In this document: in pieces, positions 1 to 6,562 of the stretch
Layout of the letters: each line of letters opens with the position of its first letter
How positions within the stretch are numbered: position 1 is the stretch's first letter
Assembly (NCBI GenBank): GCA_001430745.1
Contig: KQ481955.1
Location: forward strand, 543,069 to 553,074
DNA length: 10,006 nucleotides
Reading direction: 5' to 3'
Source of the DNA: Auxenochlorella pyrenoidosa
Lineage: Eukaryota; Chlorophyta; Trebouxiophyceae; Chlorellales; Chlorellaceae
Notes under the pieces: generated by a model
Databases searched by the model: none
The model's input: the letters and a program-made list of their open reading frames with translations, nothing else
What the model was told of the DNA's origin: nothing
Position numbers and translations under genes: made by a program

Positions 1-203
1 ACCGAACGGACGGCGACGGGTGGAGGGGCGGGGCGGGGCCGGGTCGGTGGTGTGTGTGTGGGGGGGGGGGGGGGCTGAGGTGTGCTTGTGGCAGGGTTCA
101 TCACTCGAGCGTCAGCCACCGGTACAACCATGCCCGAAGGCATATGCCCAGCCGCGACGCAGAGCGCGTGCCCAGCAGCAGCCGACCCCTGCCGGGCCTG
201 CAG
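1..203 (+). other. Intron at left edge of the copper ATPase gene
   Basis: No exon is recognisable here. The stretch holds G-rich sequence, a short TG run and a 15-base G run, and ends in a C-rich tract with a CAG acceptor at 201-203. The first base of the split Gly codon that opens the next exon must come from an exon left of the window. I infer that this is the 3' part of an intron. The frame is open through it, so retention cannot be excluded, but the translation is low complexity and unlike a P-type ATPase. Confidence 0.7.
51..74 (+). repeat. TG run followed by a 15-base G run
   Basis: Five TG units (51-60) run straight into an unbroken G tract (60-74), inside the intron at the left edge. 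It is a simple-sequence tract where length variation or sequencing error is likely. Confidence 0.85.
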
Positions 204-3200
204 GCGACAAGGTCACCGCCGGCACCGTGAACTACGACGGACAGATCAGCGTGCGCGCCGTGCACAGCGGCGGCGACACGGGTGCGTTGAGGGAGCCGTC
301 CGAGGCGACATGCCACTGGCCTGCCACCAACATGTCATGTCAACTGTCAACACTACGGTTGGCCAAGATTCTTTGGGTCGGCACAGCCGCCAACTCTGCA
401 GCATGCCCTGACGCTCCGTGCCATGTCTGATTGCCCGGGCTCCTCATACCCCTCTGCAGCCGTGGCCGACATTGTGCGCATGGTGGAGGCGGCGCAGTCC
501 CGCACCGCGCCTGTGCAGCGTTTTGCCGACGCCGTAGCGGTGCGTGGCGCCAGGGGCGGAGTAGCAGCACTGCCCCAGCTCACCTGTGCCTCCTTCTTCT
601 CTGCCTCCTTAGTTCCTGTGCCATGTATGGGAGCCCCGGCAGAGGTTGTTGGGCCTGTTGCTTGCGGTGCAGAGCGTTGTCACTTGTTTTGCATGCTGGG
701 GCAGTGAGACCATTGAGCTCAGTTTGACAAGTGCTTGCGCCCCTCTGGTCTGCAGGGCAAGTTCACGTACGGCGTGATCGGCATCGCGGCTGCCGCCTTT
801 GCATTCTGGGCGGGCGCCGGGACTCGCATCTTCCCGCAGGCGAGTCGGGGGCAGGGGCGACGCGTTGAAACCTGGCTGCCTTGCTGGAACTGCCCTTCCT
901 CATCTTTGTCGCCAAGTTTCAATCTCGGGCTGAGGCGCATTTATAACCCAGCCATGCTCTTCATGGCTGGCCCCCCTGTCGCCTCCGCTGCCTGCAGGTG
1001 CTTGCCCCCTACGCCGCCACCGCCACCTCCAAGGCCGCCGCCACCGCGCTGCTGGCCCTCCAGATGGCCTGCAACGTGCTGGTCATCGCCTGCCCCTGCG
1101 CCCTGGGCCTGGCCGCGCCCACCGCCGTGCTGGTGGGCACGTCGGCGGGGGCGCGGCGGGGCCTGCTGATCCGCGGCGGTGACATCCTGGAGGTGTGCTG
1201 GGCTGGGCAGGGGGGCTGGGCGTCAGTGCCCGGGGATGGCAGCCGGCCTGCATTTCATGCTGCGGCCTCTGACCCAGGGTACATCTTGCGCTGAACCCTG
1301 GGGCTGTGCCAAGCAGGAGGCCTTAGGCTGTGAGCAGCTGGCAAGCCGGTCCAAGGTGCTCCACCGGTGCGTGTGCCCGGCCTGCAGGCCGCCTCCCACG
1401 TTGACACCGTTGTGTTTGACAAGACGGGCACCCTGACAGCTGGCAAGCCGGCGGTCGTCGAGGTGCGCCCGCTGGCGGCAGGCGACCCAGCAGAGCTGCT
1501 GCTGCTTGCGGCGGCGGTGGAGCGCGGCAGCACGCACCCCTTGGCGCGCGCCATCGCGGCCGCAGCCGATGCGGCAGGCAGCGGCGGCAGCAGCAGCGGC
1601 GGCGGCAACGGCAGCGGCAGCAGGGCGGGGCAGTATGTTGCAGAGGAGGGCTCGTTTGTGCAGGAGCCCGGCAGCGGGGTGACCGCCTCTGTGGCGGGCC
1701 GCCGCGTGTCGGTGGGCACTCTGGAGTGGGTCACTCGGCCGGCCGAGGAGCAGGCGGCAGGCGCTGCGGCTGCGGCAGATGCTGCACCAGGCGTGCTGCA
1801 CAGCCTGGATGAGCAGGAGGCCCTCCAAGCAGCGGCAGCCAGCGGTGGCAGCAGCAACGGCGGCAGCAGGGCAGAGCCCCGCCGGGCTGCAGCCGCAGCG
1901 GCCACGGCTGCGGCTGCCAGCCGGCCAGGGCACATCCTTGTGTATGTGGGCATTGATGGGCAGCTGGCGGGGGCGATAGAGATAGCCGATGAGCTGCGGC
2001 CTGATGCTGCCGTGACGATTGCGCAGCTGCAGGTGGGCTGGGTCCAGCGTGTGTGGGGGGGGGTGGGTGGGTGGGATGGGGGGCGGGCTTTGCGGTAGCC
2101 TTGCAGCCCACTGGGCCTGTGCTGTGGCTGCACAGGGGGGTATTGCAGCTGCGGCCGCGCTGGCCCAGGCAGCAGCAGTAGGGGCAGCTTTGCTCCTGGC
2201 TGACATTTGCTCCTGCCCCTTCCCCACCCTGCCTGTTGTTCTTTGCCTGCAGCGCATGGGCATCCAGGCTGTGATGCTGTCCGGCGACCAGCCCGCCACC
2301 GCCCACGCCATGGCAGAGGCTGTGGGCATTGATGCGCACGTGAGCCCGGTTCCCTGCAAGATCTGTGCCAGGGTGGCTGGCTGCCATCACCACAAGACAT
2401 GCCTGGGCTGTTCCTGCTTTGGCTAGAATGCTTGCCGGCAGCTGCGTTCAACAGTCACCCCCCCCCCCCTTTGCCCCGCGCAGCACGTGTACGCCGGCGT
2501 GAAACCAGCGGGCAAGGCGGCGCTGGTGCAGCAGCTGCAGGCGCAGGGCCGGCGGGTGGCCATGGTGGGCGACGGCGTGAACGACGCGGCGGCGCTGGCG
2601 CAGGTGGGGCCCCAGGCTGGGGCAGGCGGGTGCAGGCAGAGGCAGTAAGGAGAAGCTTTCTAGGCGGCATGCATCCAAACCCCTGAGGATTACTCTGGGC
2701 CACCAGGTGCCTTGCTGCCATTGATTTACAGCCGTGCCCTCCCCTGTGTGTGTGCCTTGCAGGCCGATGTCGGCATCGCCATGGGCGGCGGCGTGGATGC
2801 TGCCAGCGAGGTGGCGGACGTTGTGCTGCTGGGGGACCGCGTGCCGCAGGCAGGTGGCAGGGGGGCGGGGAGTGGCGCGCAGCAGCGGCAGAGGGCGCCG
2901 CAGGGAGCCGCTCAAAGGAGGGCGTCCTTTTGTACGCCCAGCCCAGCGCCCCTGCTTCATCACCTGCTGGCGCCAGGGGCACCCCGGTGCATGAGCTGGG
3001 GCGGCCATGGAGCCGCGCGCACAGCACAGCCCGGCCGAACCCCACAACGCAGCCCCCCCAACCACACACACACACACACACACACACACCACCGCCGTGC
3101 GGCCCCCTCAGGTGCTGGACGTGCTGCGCCTGAGCCGCGCCACGCTGCGCAAGATCCAGCAGAACATGTGGTGGGCGGCGGGGTACAACCTGGTGGGCAT

Positions 3201-3715
3201 CCCGCTGGCGGCGGGCGCAGCGCTGCCCCTCACCGGCCTGGCCCTCACGCCCAGCCTGTCGGGTGCGCACCCCCGCGCGCTTCCAGCGCGCCTGCCTGCC
3301 AGTGCGCGTCGGAAGGCCCGCCTGCCAGTTCGCAGAGGGACGCCGCCCTCGGGTGTTTGCAGCATGAGGCCCGTTGGGGGCTGCGGCGCCACGCCCCCGT
3401 TGTGCCTGTCGCTGGCTGCCATGGCAGCAGCACCGAGTGCCGTTGCAGCGTTTGCTCATCAACTTCTGAATACAAACGTGGCCGCCCCCACCCGCTGCAG
3501 GCGCTATGATGGGCTTCAGCAGCCTGGCCGTGATGGCCAACTCACTCCTGCTCCAGTTCGAGGGGCGGCCGCCCCGCCTGCCAGCCAAGGCAGCGCCCGC
3601 GCAGCCGACAGCAGCGCCGGCGGCGGCTGCGGAGGAGAAGCAGCAGCTTGCGCCTGGACGGCAGGCGGGCGAGAATGGGAGCGGCGGCGCTGCCAGCCAG
3701 GTGTCCCCAGCCTGA
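204..3715 (+). CDS. P1B-1-type copper-transporting ATPase (3' part, 10 exons)
   Basis: This is an ATP-driven Cu(I) pump of the CopA/HMA family. Exons are 204-281, 460-539, 756-839, 998-1192, 1388-2032, 2253-2339, 2484-2603, 2763-2849, 3112-3262 and 3501-3715; all junctions keep frame and give 580 visible residues. Motifs in order are [10 protein letters not shown] after the actuator domain (1-10), the CPC metal site (113-115), DKTGT with the phosphorylated Asp at 157, the nucleotide-domain HP (196-197) and GSGV (241-244), GDGVND (419-424), N-x6-YN-x4-P (477-490) and MxxSSxxVxxNS (513-524). The last two with CPC are diagnostic of P1B-1 copper pumps. Metal-binding domains, early helices and TGE lie left of the window. 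Wording is closest to plant chloroplast PAA1/PAA2 (HMA6/HMA8), but the transit peptide is not visible, so envelope, thylakoid or secretory location is open. Ala/Gly inserts sit near residues 207-227 and 262-315. Two introns use GC donors. The C-terminal tail after about residue 536 is low complexity. Confidence 0.95.
840..997 (+). other. GC-AG intron in the copper ATPase gene
   Basis: The exon ends ...cttcccgcag and the intron starts gcgagt; the acceptor is cctgcag at 991-997. Only this GC donor joins the TM segment ending RIFPQ to VLAPYAA in phase 0. The nearest GT (844-845) adds four bases and breaks the frame into the CPC helix. Confidence 0.85.
2055..2087 (+). other. G-quadruplex-type motif in an intron
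   Basis: Six G runs of three or more (2055-2063, 2065-2067, 2069-2071, 2073-2075, 2078-2083, 2085-2087) are separated by one or two bases, near the 5' end of the intron at 2033-2252 of the ATPase gene. The single-T loops match the classic parallel quadruplex pattern on the sense (RNA) strand. Function is inference. Confidence 0.75.
2458..2469 (+). repeat. Poly-C tract before a 3' splice site
   Basis: Twelve consecutive C residues form part of the pyrimidine tract ending 14 bases before the CAG acceptor at 2481-2483. It is expected for an intron end, and is also a place where indel errors are likely. Confidence 0.8.
2850..3111 (+). other. GC-AG intron in the copper ATPase gene
   Basis: The donor reads cag|gcaggt and the acceptor is ccctcag at 3105-3111. 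The joint gives LLGDRVPQ followed by [11 protein letters not shown], which aligns without a gap to the plant PAA segment around LLGNRLTQLLD. The nearby GT at 2854 breaks the frame. A GT at 2841 keeps frame but drops three residues, and is the main alternative. Confidence 0.72.
3063..3088 (+). repeat. (CA)13 microsatellite in an intron
   Basis: Thirteen perfect CA units lie on the sense strand, ending about 23 bases before the acceptor at 3111. They sit where the pyrimidine tract of the intron would be. Confidence 0.95.
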
Positions 3716-3743
3716 AGCAGCGACCAGGTTGCTGACGAAAGCG

Positions 3744-3748
3744 TGTAA
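3744..3748 (+). promoter_or_regulatory. Possible polyadenylation signal TGTAA
   Basis: TGTAA lies 29 bases after the ATPase stop codon. TGTAA is the usual polyadenylation signal of Chlamydomonas and relatives; its use here is inferred, and the distance to the stop is short. A five-base motif can occur by chance. Confidence 0.4.
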
Positions 3749-3960
3749 TGGCAAGACGCTGCTTCTGCTGCCGGGATTGGTCTCCTTGCAGCGCTGTGCC
3801 AAAGCAAGCAGCAAACAGCCTCCAAGGCAAGGGGCTTCTTCACCCTTCAAAAGCCATCTTGGCTGCTGCGACAAATGCAGAGCATACAAGTTGCATGTGT
3901 GGCATATTGTTCAAGAGGCACGTGACATGCAGAGCAGGCCAGGAGAGTTGAGAAAGAACG

Positions 3961-3980
3961 CTCCAGGGAAAGTCCTGGAG
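3961..3980. repeat. Small perfect hairpin in the convergent 3' region
   Basis: CTCCAGG (3961-3967) and CCTGGAG (3974-3980) form a perfect 7-base stem with a 6-base loop. It lies between the two convergent stop codons, about 100 bases beyond the ankyrin stop. It may be chance; a role in 3' ends is speculation. Confidence 0.45.
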
Positions 3981-4082
3981 TGCCGCCGGCATTTCATATA
4001 AACGGGTTGAGCAGCATGAGCTTCAGGACAGGACAGACATGCAAGGAAGGCATCAGGAAAAGAGGGAAGGGAAGCCAGCACA

Positions 4083-5770
4083 TCAGGCATCAAATGCCAT
4101 GGCGACCAGGTGGCCGGTGATCTCAGGTGGCAGCGCAACATGCCAACGCCGCTGCGCTTGTGCAAGGCACAGTAGATAGGTGTGCAGCCGGTGGGCATCT
4201 GCCGGCGGCAGGCGCCACACCACCTGGGCTGCCTGGGCGGCGGACAGCGCCCGCCCCAGGCCGAGGCAGGGGGCCGGCACCAGGGCCCAGTGAGCGTCGT
4301 TGAGGGGCGGGCTGGACTTCACGCAGTCTGCAAAGAATGGCAGGCTGCCGGCCTGCTTCAGGTGTGGCAGTGCCTGCCTTGCTGGCATCGCCGCAACCAA
4401 GCGCCTGGCAATCTCTTCAAACTTCTTCATCGGGTTGTGCTGCAGGCCTGTCAAGGCAATCCCCCGCGGGCTGCATCCGTCCGAGGTGCGAGCCGTGGCT
4501 GCCGCAGGTGCTGCAGCCAGCAGCAGGTCTGCCAGCTGTGCATTCCCGCAGGAGCAGGCCACGTGGAGTGGCAGCCAGCCTTGTGCAGAAGGGACCAAGA
4601 CCGCTTCAGGCGCTGCAGCGAGCAGCATGGGAGCCACCTCCTCGTCGCGCATGCACTCAGCAGCAGCGTGCAGAGGCAGCCAGCCGCGCCAATCTGGGTG
4701 CAGGGCAGCGTGCGGCGCTGCTGCAAGCAGCAGCGCAGCTGCATCTGCGTGCCCCCCGTGCGCTGCATGCCAGAGCGGCATCTTGCCATCGCCATCCGTT
4801 GCTGTGGCCGCCGCTGGCGCCGCTCCCAGCAGCGCCCGCACCACCGCTGTGTGCCCCTGGGCGGCCGCCAGGTGCAGCGGCAGGCGCTCCTGTTGTTCCC
4901 CTGAGAGGGCCGCCGCTGGCGCCGCCCCCAGCAGCGCCCGCACCACCGCTGTGTGCCCCTTGGCTGCTGCCAGGTGCAGCGGCAGGCGCTCCTGTTGTTC
5001 CCTGAGAGGGCCTCCTCTGGAGCTGCCCCAAGCAGCATCTGCACCACCGCTGGATGGCCCTGGGCTGCCGCCAGATGCAGTGGCAGGCACTCTCGCTGTT
5101 CCATATAGAGTGCCGCCACTGGCGCTGCCCCAAGCAGCGCCTGCACCACCGGTGCGTGCCCCTGGGCGGCCGCTAGATGCAGCGGCAGGCGCTCCTGTTG
5201 TTCCTCTGAGAGGGCCGCCTCTGGAGCTGCCCCAAGCAGCATCTGCACCACCGCTGTGTGCCCGTAGCCTGCCGCCACGTGCAGCGGCAGCCAGCCTTCA
5301 AAGTCCTTGGCCATGGCTGATTCCGGCGCCGCCTCAAGCAGCAGCTGCACGGTCGGGGCGTGGCCCCGCTGTGCAGCAAGATGAATCGGCAGCGAAGATC
5401 CTTCTTCATCCTCTACTAAGGCCGCCTGTGGGGCAGCACCCAGCACCTGCCGCACCAGCGAGTCCTGCCCCAAGTGGGCGGCGGCATGCAGGAGTGTCCA
5501 GCCTGCAACGGTCGGCACGAGACAGAATGAATGGGCGAGCTTGCTGCAATGGCAAAGCGCCGGCCCAGAAGGCAGCCCTGAACATTTCCCACTGTGGAGA
5601 GAGAAGGGACAAGGAGCGGAGATGCGCTGCCTACCGCTATACTGATTCTCTGCCAGCTCATCCGAGCAACGCTGCAGCTGTCTCAGCATCTCATCAACGC
5701 CTGCAGAGTCTGCAGGTCTTGGCTGAAGGCTCGAAGCCTGCTCTGCGGATGAGGAGAAGGGCTTAGCCAT
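4083..5770 (-). CDS. Ankyrin-repeat protein, frame broken by one missing base
   Basis: Exon 1 is 5770-5635 and exon 2 is 5502-4083, joined across an intron with donor gtaggc and acceptor cgttgcag. The splice gives ENQYS-GWTLLHAAA in frame, entering the first ankyrin repeat. Ten repeats of about 34 residues follow, with the pattern LPLHLAAAxGH...VVxxLLGAAP and an unusual shared AAPxAAL ending; an eleventh is degenerate. The C-terminus has no repeats and ends LPPEITGHLVAMAFDA. Ankyrin arrays bind partner proteins; the partner and pathway here are unknown, and no enzyme domain, signal peptide or membrane segment is seen. A C is missing at 5000-5002 in repeat 5 (near residue 212), so the two halves lie in different frames; without it the protein would be 518 residues. 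The break could be real or a consensus error. The shifted frame stays open to 4451. The start at 5770 (cacATGg) is the best-context ATG, but the frame is open upstream and ATG 5881 is an alternative. Confidence 0.85.
4805..5300 (-). repeat. 102-base tandem repeats encoding ankyrin units
   Basis: The marker gcggcaggc recurs at 4877, 4979, 5080 (one mismatch) and 5182. The spacings are 102, 101 and 102 bases. The two units at about 4805-5008 are nearly identical in DNA, including synonymous sites, which suggests a recent duplication by unequal crossing over. The 101-base spacing locates the missing base between 4979 and 5080. Confidence 0.9.
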
Positions 5771-6339
5771 GTGCCCCGTGGGCAGGACGCTTGAAAAGCA
5801 CCTGTGAGATGGCAGGAGGGCGAAACAAGGCAGCACCTGGCCACCCACCAGTAAGCAGGCGGCATGCCAATTCAGCGACATCAGGTGATGGAAAGGGTCC
5901 CAGATATCTGCGCCGTGTGCCCTGCTGGACTGCCACTGTGCAGCCCTCAACCTGCAGCGTCAGGCAGCGGGCTGACAGGGGCCGGCAGCAGACAGTGAAG
6001 TTTGTGCTGCAGCGCTGCGACACTCCTCGATCAACTGCATTCCCTCTTAACCTTGAAGGCTGCCCCGGGCGCTTGCGGAGGGCTCATCGCAGCCCGCGAA
6101 GGTTCAAGTTCGCCTCAAGCAGCAGACTGCTTGCAATCGTTACGTTTTGTGGTGGTGATGTGAGCAACCAACGAGATCAAACACCCTGGTCAGCTGTTGG
6201 GTAGCAAACGGGTTGCTGTACGCTGACCTGCCGGCAGCGTGCCCGATGTTGCCTTTGACAGATTTTGCTGCTCGATGCAAGCGCCCTCACTCCTGGGCAT
6301 AGGAGGCATCAAGACAGAGATTGGAGGTTAACTAGCATG
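5771..6339 (-). promoter_or_regulatory. Upstream region of the ankyrin gene
   Basis: This stretch of about 570 bases should hold the promoter and 5' UTR of the ankyrin gene. It is less GC-rich than the genes around it, mainly over 6000-6340. A CCAAT box is present on the minus strand (6324-6320); no clear TATA box is seen. The part at 5802-5951 may be an exon (separate entry). Confidence 0.5.
5845..5951 (-). other. Possible extra 5' exon upstream of the ankyrin gene
   Basis: On the minus strand, acceptor acgctgcag precedes an open segment whose translation contains TVAVQQGTRRRYLGPF and ends in a possible GT donor at 5844. The pattern of a basic stretch, then YLGxF, then an Ala-rich helix recalls the C-terminal half of an AP2/ERF DNA-binding domain, though the match is weak. 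It could join in frame to 5801, but the intron would be only 43 bases, much shorter than the others here. It may equally be 5' UTR or a relic. No function is claimed. Confidence 0.2.
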
Positions 6340-6453
6340 TCAGGCGCCCAACAACATGGCAACCAGGCGCCCAGTCATCTCAGGTGGCAGCGCAGCATGC
6401 CACGCCGCAACTTTCCTGCCAGGGCGCAGCACCAAGGTGCGGTGCATTACATC
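6340..6453 (-). pseudogene. Duplicated C-terminal tail of the ankyrin gene (remnant)
   Basis: The minus strand encodes WHAALPPEMTGRLVAMLLGA and a stop, against WHVALPPEITGHLVAMAFDA and a stop at the end of the ankyrin gene about 2.2 kb away. Similarity reaches upstream to an HR pair (HRTLVL against HRLHTYLL), and the DNA is clearly alike over the last 65 bases or so. No ankyrin repeat precedes it: the next gene upstream on this strand is mL45, whose stop is 110 bases away. I infer a leftover of a tandem ankyrin paralogue, now within the likely mL45 3' UTR. A short exon of another gene is the alternative. Confidence 0.7.
6447..6451 (-). promoter_or_regulatory. Possible polyadenylation signal TGTAA for mL45
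   Basis: TGTAA on the minus strand lies 112 bases past the mL45 stop codon, at the edge of the ankyrin-tail remnant. The position suits the algal TGTAA signal; there is no direct proof of use. Confidence 0.4.
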
Positions 6454-6562
6454 AAAGGCATCAAAATTGGAGCACATGGATGTGCCGCTGGGCCAAGGGC
6501 ACAAGGACAGTCCAGCCGGCGTCAAGCATGCAGACACCACGGTCCGCAAGGGAGCAGAGCAG

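Larger units (their letters stand above)
3716..4082. other. Convergent 3' flanks between the ATPase and ankyrin genes
   Basis: This 367-base interval has no convincing coding sequence. Base composition is less GC-rich than the coding parts. It must carry the 3' UTRs of two genes that face each other. A TGTAA lies at 3744 for the ATPase gene. I see no TGTAA on the minus strand for the ankyrin gene, and a small hairpin lies at 3961. Confidence 0.7.

Noticed and set aside
1223..2451. Two very long open frames (about 380-400 codons) on the minus strand opposite the copper ATPase.
   Set aside because: They lie antisense to a strongly supported coding exon, translate to Ala/Pro/Arg/Cys low complexity and run across its introns. 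High GC makes such frames common.
2455..3843. A 462-codon open frame on the minus strand.
   Set aside because: It runs through exons and introns of the ATPase on the other strand, includes the translated CA repeat, and shows no recognisable domain.
4451..4999. Continuation of the upstream ankyrin frame past the missing base, giving Cys/Trp/Arg-rich repeats.
   Set aside because: It is out of frame relative to the ankyrin pattern; the 102-base periodicity makes it look repetitive. It would only exist as an aberrant tail of the frameshifted product.
4805..5300. A repeat array that might be taken for a CRISPR or minisatellite.
   Set aside because: Units are contiguous with no unique spacers, and each encodes one ankyrin repeat.
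4300..5766. A 488-codon plus-strand open frame with repeated Pro/Ala/Cys segments.
   Set aside because: It is the mirror of the ankyrin repeats; its periodicity is that of the 102-base DNA repeat. The minus strand gives proper ankyrin consensus.
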